33,881 nt of DNA. It comes from an uncultured Clostridia bacterium (lineage in GTDB: Bacteria; Bacillota; Clostridia; Christensenellales; Borkfalkiaceae). Where the stretch lies: the NCBI GenBank assembly GCA_947597925.1, contig CANQFA010000015.1, positions 1 through 33,881 of the forward strand. The letters are read 5' to 3'. A model generated the notes under the pieces. It worked only from the letters and a program-made list of their open reading frames with translations, did not search any database and was not told the origin of the DNA. The translations under genes and the position numbers were made by a program. This document shows positions 21,259-29,041 of the stretch, piece after piece. Position 1 is the first letter of the stretch. Each line of letters opens with the position of its first letter.

Positions 21259-22509
21259 ATGAAGGCATTTCTTCATAAGGACATGGGAATGAGAACGAGC
21301 GAAATCACAAAACTTCTGGAGTTTATAGGGCGTCTGCCCGCGTCGTCGGAGGGGGATGAGGCCACTGCTGCCGTGATGAGGTTGGCGGCTGATTCCGCTA
21401 CTTTGAAAGCGGTGCAAAACCGCATTCCGAGCAGGCCGCGCGAGTGCAGAGCGATAAGATTTACGAAAAGGGAGATAGATACCATGCCCGAAAAGGTCAA
21501 GCAGTTTCTGATCATCAACAATAAGATGATCACCTACCGCGAGATACGGGGGATGTACCAAGTGCGTTATCACAGGGACGGCTTCTCTATAGAGGTCGCA
21601 TCCAAAAATTTTGAAACCATGAAACGGAAATTCCTCGCAAAGCTCGCAAAGCAGCAGGAGCATAAGCCGAACAAACTGCCGCCCTTCAAAGATTTCGTCA
21701 AGGAGTGGCTGGCGTTCAAAAAACCTATGCTCAAAGATAATACCTACAAAAGCTATGTGGATATGATAACATCTCAGCTTCTTCCCGTGTTCGGAGAATG
21801 GCACTTGGGAAGCATCACGCGAAAGGATGTGCAGGAGTTCTTGAATAAGCTCGTCGAAGAGGGCAAGAACAGGACGGCGCAGAAAGTGAAACAGACGCTC
21901 GGCGCGATCTTCGACCTTGCCTGCGAAGATTACGATTTGAAGTCGCCCATGTCCCGCGTCGTTCTGCCGCATTACGAAGTTCAGAAAGGTTCTCCGCTCT
22001 CCGTGGAGGAAGAAAAGCGGCTCATCGAGGCTTGCAAGGAAAACCCGCACCTATACGGCAATTCCGCCATACTCGTTCTTCTCTATACGGGCATGAGAGT
22101 TGGCGAGCTGTCCTCTATGGAATTGAAAGAGGAAAACGGCTACCGCTTCATCGAATGCACGACGGAAAAGACACGGAAAGGCTATGCGGATGTCAGACGG
22201 AAGATCCCCATCTCGCCCATGCTCAAAAGGGTATGGGAGATGATAGACTTCGAGAAGGCAAAGGCGGCGTCCAAAGAGTGCATCCGCGATACCTTCAAAG
22301 CTGTCTTTCCCGACCGTCATCCCCACGAACTGCGCTATACCTTCATCAGCCGTTGTAAGGAGCATGGCTGCAATTTCGAGCTGGTCATGCTGTGGGACGG
22401 ACACCAATTCGATAAGGACGTCGCGTCGTCGAAAGTAGACCGTGGCTACACGCAGTATTCCGATGCATTCTACTTCGGAGAGATCGAAAAGGTCAGCTAC
22501 GAATTGTAA
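21259..22509 (+). CDS. tyrosine recombinase/integrase
   Basis: A 416-residue phage-type integrase. The extended N-terminus (about 1-135) would bind arm-type sites; a core-binding domain follows (about 140-235, PPFKDFVKEWLAFKKPML to the three-helix SAM-like region), then the catalytic domain. Catalytic residues: Arg280 (LYTGMRVGEL), a lysine near 304-307, His356 and Arg359 (HPHELRY), His382 (WDGHQF) and nucleophile Tyr397 (RGYTQYSD). All are present, so it may be active. It sits 155 bases from tRNA-Leu, whose 5' half is duplicated, marking that tRNA as its likely target. The start is uncertain: ATG 21259 has no good ribosome-binding site, and ATG 21484 would shorten the N-terminus by 75 residues. 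Confidence 0.9.
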   Translation: MKAFLHKDMGMRTSEITKLLEFIGRLPASSEGDEATAAVMRLAADSATLKAVQNRIPSRPRECRAIRFTKREIDTMPEKVKQFLIINNKMITYREIRGMYQVRYHRDGFSIEVASKNFETMKRKFLAKLAKQQEHKPNKLPPFKDFVKEWLAFKKPMLKDNTYKSYVDMITSQLLPVFGEWHLGSITRKDVQEFLNKLVEEGKNRTAQKVKQTLGAIFDLACEDYDLKSPMSRVVLPHYEVQKGSPLSVEEEKRLIEACKENPHLYGNSAILVLLYTGMRVGELSSMELKEENGYRFIECTTEKTRKGYADVRRKIPISPMLKRVWEMIDFEKAKAASKECIRDTFKAVFPDRHPHELRYTFISRCKEHGCNFELVMLWDGHQFDKDVASSKVDRGYTQYSDAFYFGEIEKVSYEL

Positions 22510-22536
22510 ATCATTCTAAATATGACAGATTCCCAG

Positions 22537-22569
22537 AAATATGCGCCGAGATTTTCTCGGCGCATATTT
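22537..22569. terminator. 15-bp hairpin after the integrase
   Basis: AAATATGCGCCGAGA (22537-22551) pairs perfectly with TCTCGGCGCATATTT (22555-22569), loop TTT. A strong symmetric hairpin, most likely the integrase terminator, although a recombination-site role is possible given its place. Confidence 0.65.
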
Positions 22570-22600
22570 ATGCAAAAAAGCCCGAAAAAGGCGTATTTTC

Positions 22601-22621
22601 AGTTCCCAATTAGTTCCCAAT
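22601..22621. repeat. tandem AGTTCCCAAT repeats, possible integrase arm sites
   Basis: AGTTCCCAAT occurs at 22601-22610 and 22612-22621, one base apart, between the integrase gene and tRNA-Leu. Short direct repeats at this place are typical of arm-type binding sites for tyrosine integrases. Confidence 0.45.
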
Positions 22622-22632
22622 CGCAAAAAATG

Positions 22633-22656
22633 GGGGAAAATCAAGCGATTTTCCCC
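22633..22656. terminator. bidirectional terminator at the tRNA-Leu 3' end
   Basis: GGGGAAAATC (22633-22642) pairs with GATTTTCCCC (22647-22656), loop AAGC, with AATTTTTTT to the right and a T-run on the reverse strand. It ends the tRNA-Leu transcript on the reverse strand. Confidence 0.8.
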
Positions 22657-22664
22657 AATTTTTT

Positions 22665-22751
22665 TGGTGCCGCTGGTCGGGCTCGAACCGACACGAACTC
22701 TCGTTCGAGGGATTTTAAGTCCCTTGCGTCTGCCAATTCCACCACAGCGGC
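22665..22751 (-). tRNA. tRNA-Leu (anticodon TAA)
   Basis: An 87-base tRNA including encoded CCA. Acceptor arms GCCGCTG and CAGCGGC pair perfectly; the anticodon loop is CTTAAAA between AGGGA and TCCCT; there is a long variable arm (CGAACGAGAGTTCG region), as in leucine tRNAs; the T-arm contains GGTTCGAGCCC. It is intact although its 5' half is also present at 22803-22843. Confidence 0.96.
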
Positions 22752-22802
22752 GCATTTTTTGTATGAAATTTGTATTTATTCGTTTTCCGCCCTGACGCAA
22801 CA

Positions 22803-22843
22803 GATTTTAAGTCCCTTGCGTCTGCCAATTCCACCACAGCGGC
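22803..22843 (-). repeat. 41-bp duplicate of the tRNA-Leu 5' half (att-like)
   Basis: Identical over 41 bases to 22711-22751, from the acceptor 5' end through the anticodon loop. The matching ends abruptly on both sides and no tRNA 3' half follows. It is the kind of scar left by integration of an element at a tRNA gene; only 51 bases separate the copies now. Confidence 0.85.
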
Positions 22844-22864
22844 AAGCGGTTTGTCTTGATAGAA

Positions 22865-22890
22865 AAGAGGACATCGGAAAACCGATGCCC
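22865..22890 (-). terminator. terminator after tRNA-Cys
   Basis: CCGATG and CATCGG pair (22872-22877 with 22882-22887, loop of four), extended by two outer G-C pairs, followed on the reverse strand by TCTTTTC. It separates the Val-Gly-Cys cluster from tRNA-Leu. Confidence 0.65.
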
Positions 22891-22896
22891 TTCGTC

Positions 22897-22971
22897 TGGA
22901 GGCGCCACCCGGATTTGAACCGGGGAGTCAGGGTTTTGCAGACCCTTGCCTTACCACTTGGCTATGGCGCC
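22897..22971 (-). tRNA. tRNA-Cys (anticodon GCA)
   Basis: A 75-base tRNA with encoded CCA. Acceptor GGCGCCA pairs with TGGCGCC; the anticodon loop is CTGCAAA between AGGGT and ACCCT; the T-loop is GGTTCAAATCC. Confidence 0.96.
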
Positions 22972-22996
22972 AAAAAAAACAGTGCGGAGCTGTGTT

Positions 22997-23071
22997 TGGA
23001 GCGGGAAACGAGATTCGAACCCGCGACATCCACCTTGGCAAGGTGGCGCTCTACCACTGAGCTATTCCCGC
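22997..23071 (-). tRNA. tRNA-Gly (anticodon GCC)
   Basis: A 75-base tRNA with encoded CCA. Acceptor GCGGGAA pairs with TTCCCGC; the anticodon loop is TTGCCAA between CCACC and GGTGG; the T-arm has GGGTTCGAATCTC. Confidence 0.96.
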
Positions 23072-23094
23072 ATAAAAAGCTTTCCGCACTGTAT

Positions 23095-23170
23095 TGGTGG
23101 AAGTTATAGGGATCGAACCTATGACCCCTTGCTTGTAAGGCAAGTGCTCTCCCGGCTGAGCTAAACTTCC
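23095..23170 (-). tRNA. tRNA-Val (anticodon TAC)
   Basis: A 76-base tRNA with encoded CCA. Acceptor GGAAGTT pairs with AACTTCC; the anticodon loop is CTTACAA between CTTGC and GCAAG; the T-arm has GGTTCGATCC. First gene of the Val-Gly-Cys cluster. Confidence 0.96.
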
Positions 23171-23182
23171 GATTGCCTGTTT

Positions 23183-23211
23183 AGTGTACCACATTTCCGC
23201 GAACATTGCAA
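23183..23211 (-). promoter_or_regulatory. tRNA cluster promoter
   Basis: On the reverse strand TTGCAA (23211-23206), 17 bp, TACACT (23188-23183), 12 bases before the tRNA-Val 5' end. Confidence 0.75.
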
Positions 23212-23338
23212 GCGTTTTTCCCATGGAAACGAAATTTTTTTGTGACTTTTCTTTTTCGGGGGAAGCGGAGGCCTTCTTCCGCAGGGGAGGGGGCCTTCCG
23301 ATGGGCGGCATGCTTCCTTAAAATTTCGAAAAGGGGGA

Positions 23339-23367
23339 TTGACGGCGGGCGGCGGAGGTGGTATAAT
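23339..23367 (+). promoter_or_regulatory. promoter of the SGNH lipoprotein operon
   Basis: TTGACG (23339-23344), 17 bp, TATAAT (23362-23367), followed by AAGGAGGT (23380-23387) and ATG 23394. Confidence 0.85.
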
Positions 23368-23393
23368 ATCTCCGAATGATAAGGAGGTCTCTC

Positions 23394-24338
23394 ATGAAAA
23401 AGTTATTTGCATTCGCGACCGCTTCGCTCATGCTCTTTGCGCTCGTGGGCTGCGGATCCCGCGCCGCCAAGCTCGCAGACATTCCCGACGTCAGGAAGTG
23501 CTATATCGAGGGCTCGGCGGAGTACTCCACCCTTACGGTCGACCTTACCGAATATGTCGACGCGAAGGGCGAAGAGGTCACCTATCTCCCCTCATGCACG
23601 GCTGTGAGCGGGTGCGAGGTATCCGTAGAGGGCGATGTGCTCTCGGTGACCCCCTCCGTGGCGGGCGAGATCGGCGTGACGGTAGAGGTCCAAGCGGGCG
23701 GCAGGAAGGCCTTTGACCTCTCCTTTACCGTCTATTCCTACCCCTGCACGCGCATTGCCTGCGTGGGCGACAGCCTGACTTATGGGCACAGCTGGCACAA
23801 TGAATCTTACCCCGTCTATCTGCAGGAGCTCCTCGGCGACGGCGTGGAGGTCGAAAACTTCGGCTATAACGGCAGCGCGGTGACAAACCGCAGCGAGCCC
23901 TCCTTCCGCCTCAAATATGACGGACTGAAGGAGTACACCGACAGCCTCAACTTCGAGCCCGACATCGTCCTTCTGATGCTCGGCTCCAACGACGGATTTA
24001 ACTGGACGGGCTCGGCGTCCGCCTTTGATGCGGAGTACCGCAAGCTCATCACCTCCTATCTCGAGAGCGGCGTCGACACGGTGATCTTGATGACCGCGCC
24101 GCCCACGCTCGAGGGGAACGCCTTTAACCTTCCCAATGACATCATCCGCGACAACGTGTGCCCCGCGCAGCGAGCGGTCGCCGACGACATGGAGCTGCCC
24201 CTCCTCGACATGCGCAACCTTCTCGAGGCGCAGGAGGACCTCACGCCCCTCTACCGCCCCGGGGACGGCGTCCATTTTTCCATACAGGGCGCAAAACTCG
24301 TGGCACAGTTCGCGGCGGATGCCCTGAAGGGCGTGTGA
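23394..24338 (+). CDS. SGNH/GDSL-family lipoprotein hydrolase
   Basis: A 314-residue lipoprotein: signal peptide with lipobox FALVGC and lipidated Cys20, a beta-sandwich-like linker (about 30-115) and an SGNH hydrolase domain. Block I is CVGDSLTYG with nucleophile Ser127; block II has the oxyanion glycine in NFGYNGSAV; block III is LGSNDG; block V is DGVHFS with Asp291 and His294. These extracellular esterases often remove acetyl groups from sugars. The acetyltransferase gene 16 bases downstream in the same operon hints at work on acetylated glycans. A second SGNH lipoprotein of different architecture lies at 32298-33629. Confidence 0.88.
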   Translation: MKKLFAFATASLMLFALVGCGSRAAKLADIPDVRKCYIEGSAEYSTLTVDLTEYVDAKGEEVTYLPSCTAVSGCEVSVEGDVLSVTPSVAGEIGVTVEVQAGGRKAFDLSFTVYSYPCTRIACVGDSLTYGHSWHNESYPVYLQELLGDGVEVENFGYNGSAVTNRSEPSFRLKYDGLKEYTDSLNFEPDIVLLMLGSNDGFNWTGSASAFDAEYRKLITSYLESGVDTVILMTAPPTLEGNAFNLPNDIIRDNVCPAQRAVADDMELPLLDMRNLLEAQEDLTPLYRPGDGVHFSIQGAKLVAQFAADALKGV

Positions 24339-24354
24339 GCTTCGGGAGGGCATT

Positions 24355-24930
24355 ATGACAGAATGGGAAAAGATGCTGAAGGGCCTCCCCAATGACGACC
24401 GCGCCGAGGAGCTCGAAGCGCGCAGGATGGTAGCGAAGAAGCTCTTCCGCGCCTATAATAAGACGACGGAGGAGGACATGGAGGAGCGGGCGCGCATCAT
24501 GCGGGAGCTCTTCCGCAAGGTTGGGGAGAATGTATTCATCGAGCCCGATTTCCTCTGCGAGATGGGCAACAACATCACCTTCGGCGACAATGTGTTCCTG
24601 AACTTCGGGTGCATCATCTTCGACATGGGCGAAGTGGAGATAGGCGACCATGTCATGTTCGGGCCGCGGGTGGGAATCTACACGACCAACCACGCCTACG
24701 ACCCCGTAGAGCGCGTCGCAAACGTCGTCATCTCCAAGCCCGTGAAGGTGGGAAACCGCGTCTGGGTGGCGGCGGATGTCAAAATTTTGCCGGGCGTGAC
24801 GATCGGCGACGACACCATCATCGGTGCGGGAAGCGTCGTGACGCACGATATCCCGAGCGGGGTCATCGCCGCGGGCAATCCCTGCAGGGTCATCCGCAAG
24901 ATCACCGAAGCCGACAAGCTGATCAAATAG
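24355..24930 (+). CDS. hexapeptide-repeat acetyltransferase (Maa/LacA type)
   Basis: A 191-residue acetyltransferase close to maltose/galactoside O-acetyltransferases. The N-terminal helical part (MTEWEKMLKGLPNDD, then LEARRMVAKKLFRAYN) is the Maa domain; the left-handed beta-helix follows (GNNITFGDNVFLNFGCIIFD, then GDHVMFGPRVGIYTTNHAYD, with the catalytic histidine in TTNHAYD), and the C-terminus has IIGAGSVVTHDIPSGVIAAGNPCRVIR. It transfers acetyl from acetyl-CoA to a sugar hydroxyl; the acceptor is unknown. Full length. GGGAGG lies before the ATG. Operon with the SGNH lipoprotein. Confidence 0.93.
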   Translation: MTEWEKMLKGLPNDDRAEELEARRMVAKKLFRAYNKTTEEDMEERARIMRELFRKVGENVFIEPDFLCEMGNNITFGDNVFLNFGCIIFDMGEVEIGDHVMFGPRVGIYTTNHAYDPVERVANVVISKPVKVGNRVWVAADVKILPGVTIGDDTIIGAGSVVTHDIPSGVIAAGNPCRVIRKITEADKLIK

Positions 24931-24949
24931 ACCATCCATATATCAAAAG

Positions 24950-24977
24950 ACCCCGTCCGTATCGCCGCGGACGGGGT
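24950..24977. terminator. bidirectional terminator between convergent genes
   Basis: ACCCCGTCCG (24950-24959) pairs with CGGACGGGGT (24968-24977), loop TATCGCCG, with AAAAG on the left and TTTATC on the right. Confidence 0.82.
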
Positions 24978-24993
24978 TTATCATGCAATTTTT

Positions 24994-26289
24994 TCAGACG
25001 ACGAGGGCGAGGACGCCGAGAGCCGCCGCGAGGGCGGGCAGGGCGACGGCGGCGCCGAGCTTCAGAAAGTCAAGATAGCCGAAGGTCACCCCCTGTTTTT
25101 TGAGGAGGGAGGTCCACATCATGCCCGCAAGCGCGCCGATGGGCGTGAAGAGGGCGCCGAGGTTGGAGCCGATGACGGTCGCATAGACGGCGGAGAGGGG
25201 CGCGCCCGCCCCCTCGAGCAGGGCGGCAAAGAGCACGCTCATGGGGATATTGTTGATGAGATTGGCCGTAAAGAAGGAGAGGATGCCGTACTTCAGGATG
25301 GGGAAGGAGGCGCCGAGAACTCCCGCGAGCAGGCCCGTCGCACCCACGTCTTCCAGAAGGACGATGATGGCAAACATGGAGAGCATAAAGGGGACGAGGG
25401 GGTAGGGGAGGCGGCGGAGCGTCATCGCGAGCGCGTGCGGCCGCTTCTTCTCGATGAGGGAGATGACGAGCGAGCACACGCAGAGGCTCAGGGCGGCGGT
25501 CAGGGCGACGAGCCACATCTCGATGCCGAAATAGTTCCCCACGGCGAGAAAGAGCGTGCAGAGGGCGAGGTGCAAGATCCCCACGACGAGGGAGAGTCTG
25601 TCCTCGATATGCACGCTCTCCGCTTCTCCCTCGATGGGCGACTTCAGGCGCTTGCGAAAGAGGAGGTAGAGCGCAAAGAGGGCTACCATGCCCGCGGCAA
25701 GGGTGGGTAAAATGCACACGCGCAGGTAGGAGACGAAGTCTATCCCCTCCGCGGCGGCGAGGTAGATATTGGTGGGATTGCCTATGACGAGCGCCATGCT
25801 CCACGTATTCGCCGCCACGAACTCGGCGGCGAGATAGGGGATGGGGTCTACCTTTGCATGGGCGGCGAAATAGAGGATAAAGGGGGTAAAGGAGAGGACG
25901 ATGATGTCATTTGAGGTGAAGACCGTGAGGACGGACACGGCAGCATACAGGGTAAAGAAGAGCCGCTTCTGCCCCCTCCCGGAACGGGACAGTACGGCGC
26001 ATGCGAGAAAGCGGAAGAAGCCGAGCTCATCCAGAAATACAGACAGCGCGGTCATGGAGAGGAAGAGGACGAGGAGCTTGAGGGGATTGACGGCGGTATT
26101 TGCGGTGAATGCCCGAAAGACCGCATCTGCCCGCCCCGATACGAGAAGGAGCAGGAGGGCGCCGAGGAGGGGAAAGACCCAGTAGGAGTCTATGGAGATG
26201 CGCCCGAGCTTGATCTTCGGAAAGAAGAGGATGCCCGCGATCATGAGGATGCACGAGAGCGCGGCGACGCAGATGGAAAAGATCAGCAT
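24994..26289 (-). CDS. ArsB/SLC13-type ion transporter
   Basis: A 431-residue integral membrane protein with about eleven helices, of the ion transporter superfamily that contains ArsB and SLC13 carriers. Two inverted halves carry the characteristic loops: TSNDIIVLSFTPFILYFA with ANTWSMALVIGNPTNIYL in the first, and NLINNIPMSVLFAALLEGAG with IGSNLGALFTPIGALAGMMW in the second. ArsB members export arsenite and SLC13 members import dicarboxylates or sulfate; no arsR or arsC is near, so the substrate is open. It follows rlmI after nine bases, with GGGGG before the ATG, and shares its promoter. Confidence 0.85.
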   Translation of the reverse strand: MLIFSICVAALSCILMIAGILFFPKIKLGRISIDSYWVFPLLGALLLLLVSGRADAVFRAFTANTAVNPLKLLVLFLSMTALSVFLDELGFFRFLACAVLSRSGRGQKRLFFTLYAAVSVLTVFTSNDIIVLSFTPFILYFAAHAKVDPIPYLAAEFVAANTWSMALVIGNPTNIYLAAAEGIDFVSYLRVCILPTLAAGMVALFALYLLFRKRLKSPIEGEAESVHIEDRLSLVVGILHLALCTLFLAVGNYFGIEMWLVALTAALSLCVCSLVISLIEKKRPHALAMTLRRLPYPLVPFMLSMFAIIVLLEDVGATGLLAGVLGASFPILKYGILSFFTANLINNIPMSVLFAALLEGAGAPLSAVYATVIGSNLGALFTPIGALAGMMWTSLLKKQGVTFGYLDFLKLGAAVALPALAAALGVLALVV

Positions 26290-26298
26290 GCGCGCCCC

Positions 26299-27462
26299 CT
26301 ATTCCACGCGAAGGACATAAAACTTGAGGTAGGCCGTCTCGTCGGCGGAGAGGAGCACGGGGTGGTCGGGCGACTGCGTCTTCATCTCGGCGAGGGTCAC
26401 ACGCCGTCCCGCACGCCTTGCGGCCTCCGTGAGCATTCGCTCGAAGGCGGGGCGGGAGACATAGTGCGAGCACGAGCAGCTCACGAGGAATCCGCCCTCC
26501 CGCACGAGCTTCATGCCGAGGAGGTTGATGTCGAGGTATCCCCGCAGCGCATCCTCCGTCTCGGCGGCCGATTTGCAGAAGGCGGGCGGGTCGAGAATTA
26601 CCAAATCGAAGTGTCTCCCTTGGACACGGTATGCCCTGAGGAGGTCAAAGGCGTCGCCGCACACCGCCTCGATGTTCGTGAGACCATTGAGCGCCGCATT
26701 GCGCGCCACCATGCCGAGGGCAGAGGGCGAGATGTCGAGCGCGGTGACCTTCTCGGCGGTGAGGGCGGCATTCAGCGAAAATCCGCCGCTATTGGAGAAG
26801 CAGTCGAGCACTTCGCCGCGGGCATACCTTCGTATGGCGAAGCGATTCTCCTTCTGGTCGAGGAAATACCCCGTCTTCTGCCCGTTGCGGAGGTCCACCG
26901 CCATCCTGAGCCCATTTTCCTCTATCTCGACGAATTCGGGCACCTCGCCGTAGAGGACGCCCTTGGACTCGGGGAGGCCCTCCTTTTTCCGCACGGCGAC
27001 GTCGGAGCGCTCATAGATGCCCTTGGGCGAAAATTCCTCGACGAGGACGTCGGTGATGAGACTCCTGCGGAGATAGACGCCGAGGGAGAGGAACTGCACC
27101 GAGAGGTAGTCGCCGTATTTGTCCACGATGAGCGCGGGGAGGTCGTCGCTCTCGGCGAAGACGGCGCGGTAGGCACTTTCGAAGCCCAGCGACTTTCTGT
27201 AGGCATTCGCGGCGTGGATGCGCCTCTTGTACAGGGCCTTGCCGTCCTCCTCGTCGCCGCGCAAAAAGATGCGGATTAGGATTTTGGAGGCATGGTTGAT
27301 GTATCCTCGCCCGATGTAACGTCCGTCAAAGGCGCGCACCGTGGCAAGCGTCCCGTTTTTATCCTTTCCCTCGATACGGGCGACTTCATTGGCATAGACC
27401 CACGGATGCCCCGCGATCACGCGCCTCTCCTCGTCCTTCTTCAGATAGACTTCGTACGGCAT
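26299..27462 (-). CDS. rlmI: class I SAM-dependent rRNA methyltransferase (RlmI-like)
   Basis: A 387-residue m5C-type rRNA methyltransferase. The N-terminal PUA domain (about 1-75: KKDEERRVIAGHPWVYANEV) precedes an EEHEE-like linker and a Rossmann methylase domain with QKTGYFLDQKENR, SAM motif I in VLDCFSNSGGFSLNAAL, motif IV DPPAFCKS and motif VI SCSCSHYVS, whose cysteines are in the catalytic region. E. coli RlmI methylates C1962 of 23S rRNA. ATG 27462 follows AAAGGAGGG; the frame upstream runs through the promoter and is not used. First gene of an operon with the transporter. Confidence 0.92.
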   Translation of the reverse strand: MPYEVYLKKDEERRVIAGHPWVYANEVARIEGKDKNGTLATVRAFDGRYIGRGYINHASKILIRIFLRGDEEDGKALYKRRIHAANAYRKSLGFESAYRAVFAESDDLPALIVDKYGDYLSVQFLSLGVYLRRSLITDVLVEEFSPKGIYERSDVAVRKKEGLPESKGVLYGEVPEFVEIEENGLRMAVDLRNGQKTGYFLDQKENRFAIRRYARGEVLDCFSNSGGFSLNAALTAEKVTALDISPSALGMVARNAALNGLTNIEAVCGDAFDLLRAYRVQGRHFDLVILDPPAFCKSAAETEDALRGYLDINLLGMKLVREGGFLVSCSCSHYVSRPAFERMLTEAARRAGRRVTLAEMKTQSPDHPVLLSADETAYLKFYVLRVE

Positions 27463-27490
27463 AAGTCCCTCCTTTCCGCGCACGGCATTG

Positions 27491-27519
27491 ATTATAGCAT
27501 AAAACGGGGGAGGAGGCAA
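27491..27519 (-). promoter_or_regulatory. rlmI promoter
   Basis: On the reverse strand TTGCCT (27519-27514), 17 bp, TATAAT (27496-27491), with a 22-base leader that contains AAAGGAGGG. Confidence 0.82.
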
Positions 27520-27566
27520 GAAATTTTTCCGCGCTTTGGATTTTTCCGAAAATTTTTCCGAAAGGC

Positions 27567-27596
27567 TTGACGGCACCGCCCGCGCGGGTGTACCAT
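27567..27596 (+). promoter_or_regulatory. promoter of the aldo/keto reductase gene, leaderless
   Basis: TTGACG (27567-27572), 18 bp, TACCAT (27591-27596), then six bases (AGTGGC) and ATG 27603. No Shine-Dalgarno sequence. Confidence 0.65.
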
Positions 27597-27602
27597 AGTG
27601 GC

Positions 27603-28538
27603 ATGAGATACGGAACCATTTCGGGATCGGAAAAGCGGGTGTCGCGCATCGTCTACGGCACGGCGAATGCGCGCATGCGGAAGGGGGAGGAGGTTTTCGC
27701 TCTCCTCGATGAAGTGTGGGCGCAGGGCATCAACGCCTTCGACACCGCCCGCGTCTATGGGAAGGCCGAAGAGGTGCTCGGCAGGTGGATGGAGGCGCGC
27801 GGCTGCAGGAGCGAGGTCTTCCTCATCACCAAGGGCGGGCACCCCGCGCTCTTTTCCCGCCTCGGTGAGAGGGCGATAAGGAGGGACCTCAAGCGCTCTC
27901 TCGAGGCCCTTCGCACCGATTCTATAGACCTCTACCTCCTCCACCGCGACGATCCCCGCCGCCCCGTGGGGGAGATCGTGGAGCTCCTGAATGCCCTGCA
28001 CGCCGAGGGGAAGGTGGGCGCATTCGGCGGGTCAAACTGGACGGCGGAGCGCATTGAGAGCGCCAATGAATATGCCTACAGGCGGGGGCTTATTCCCTTC
28101 TCGGCGTCGGGTCCCGCCTACGGTCTCGCGGTCATGCAGCGCGACCCGTGGGGAAACGGCGCGGTCTCGATCTCGGGCAAAAAGAACGCTCCATCGCGGA
28201 CATGGTATGCCCAAAGCGGGTGCGCGGTCTTCGCCTACTCCGCCCTCGGGCATGGGCTCTTTTCGGACGGCGTGAAGTCGGAGCGCGACCTCTCGGACTG
28301 GGGAAGGCGCGCTTTCGGCGGGGAGGAGAACTTCTCGCGGCTGGCGCGGTGCAGAGAACTTGCGAAAGAAAAGGGGGCCTCGGCCGCGCAGATCGCCCTC
28401 GCCTACCTCCTCTCGGGCCCCATGAATGCCTTCGCCGTGGCAACCTCCCTCTCCCATATCGCGGACCTCGCCGCAGCGAGCGAACTTACCCTCACGAAGG
28501 AAGAAAGAGATTTCCTCTCCGACCATGAAGATGATTGA
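27603..28538 (+). CDS. aldo/keto reductase
   Basis: A 311-residue AKR-family NADPH-dependent oxidoreductase with a (beta/alpha)8 barrel. Visible: INAFDTARVYGKAEEVLGRW with catalytic Asp and Tyr, then the LITKGG lysine, IDLYLLHRDDP with the active-site His, and GAFGGSNWTAERI. The C-terminal SAAQIALAYLLSGPMNAFAV is the cofactor-binding region. Substrate is unknown; sugar or aldehyde reduction is typical. The family's usual length is 280-330. Translation begins at ATG 27603, probably on a leaderless mRNA; an upstream in-frame TTG at 27567 is part of the -35 box. Confidence 0.92.
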   Translation: MRYGTISGSEKRVSRIVYGTANARMRKGEEVFALLDEVWAQGINAFDTARVYGKAEEVLGRWMEARGCRSEVFLITKGGHPALFSRLGERAIRRDLKRSLEALRTDSIDLYLLHRDDPRRPVGEIVELLNALHAEGKVGAFGGSNWTAERIESANEYAYRRGLIPFSASGPAYGLAVMQRDPWGNGAVSISGKKNAPSRTWYAQSGCAVFAYSALGHGLFSDGVKSERDLSDWGRRAFGGEENFSRLARCRELAKEKGASAAQIALAYLLSGPMNAFAVATSLSHIADLAAASELTLTKEERDFLSDHEDD

Positions 28539-28578
28539 CCCACAATAAAAAGCGGCACCCCGAGGGTGTATCCCATAA

Positions 28579-28713
28579 GGCAGGCCTGCTAAAATTCGTT
28601 ACAGCGAGAACAAAATACGTTCGGTAATCAACCCACATAGCAATGTGGTTGCTTCTGTACGAAAATATGGGAATAAAGAGTTCGATAAGGTGAAACGGAG
28701 TAAAAAGAAATGA
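28579..28713 (+). pseudogene. C-terminal remnant of an unknown protein, possibly a toxin
   Basis: A 44-codon open frame without any start codon, ending in TGA 28711-28713. It reads like a genuine basic protein tail (KIRYSENKIRSVINPHSNVV, then KYGNKEFDKVKRSKKK) in AT-richer DNA than its surroundings. It ends in an ATGA overlap with the next small gene, so both once formed a two-gene unit. Basic tails followed directly by a small gene are typical of polymorphic toxin tips with immunity genes. The toxin reading is inference. Confidence 0.5.
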
Positions 28714-28934
28714 TAGAATTGTCAAAACAAGCAGAGAATTTTTTAAGACAGTATGTTTATAAGCACATGGGTATACAAGAAGTGACCGAAGAGAATATTG
28801 AAGAAATCGTGGAGTTTATTTCAAAACAATACGAGGATCCGCTTTCGTTGGCCGCTTCCCGTAGTGAGCATATCGACGAATACTTATTAAAATCGGCGAG
28901 TCAAACAATTACCGAGCTTACAAAAAACTGGTAG
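28710..28934 (+). CDS. small protein, possibly an orphan immunity protein
   Basis: A 74-residue acidic helical protein (MIELSKQAENFLRQYVYKHM, then EENIEEIVEFISKQYEDPL). I do not recognise the family. ACGGAGTAAAAAG lies before the ATG, which overlaps the stop of the truncated upstream frame (ATGA). Composition is AT-rich relative to neighbours, indicating acquired DNA. Kept intact while its upstream partner is reduced to a 44-codon tail, it fits an orphan immunity gene. A strong hairpin terminator follows. Confidence 0.6.
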   Translation: MIELSKQAENFLRQYVYKHMGIQEVTEENIEEIVEFISKQYEDPLSLAASRSEHIDEYLLKSASQTITELTKNW

Positions 28935-28964
28935 TCGATTTGTAAAATTCGGTGATTAAAAAGC

Positions 28965-29001
28965 AAAGATATGTGACTGGTTTTATCAATCACATATCTT
29001 T
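28965..29001. terminator. 12-bp terminator hairpin
   Basis: AAAGATATGTGA (28965-28976) pairs with TCACATATCTTT (28990-29001), followed by TTGTT and preceded by AAAAAGC. It can serve both the small gene and the convergent ThuA gene. Confidence 0.75.
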
Positions 29002-29041
29002 TTGTTGCCCTACGAAAGCGCCCGGAGGTGCCGCTTTCGAT

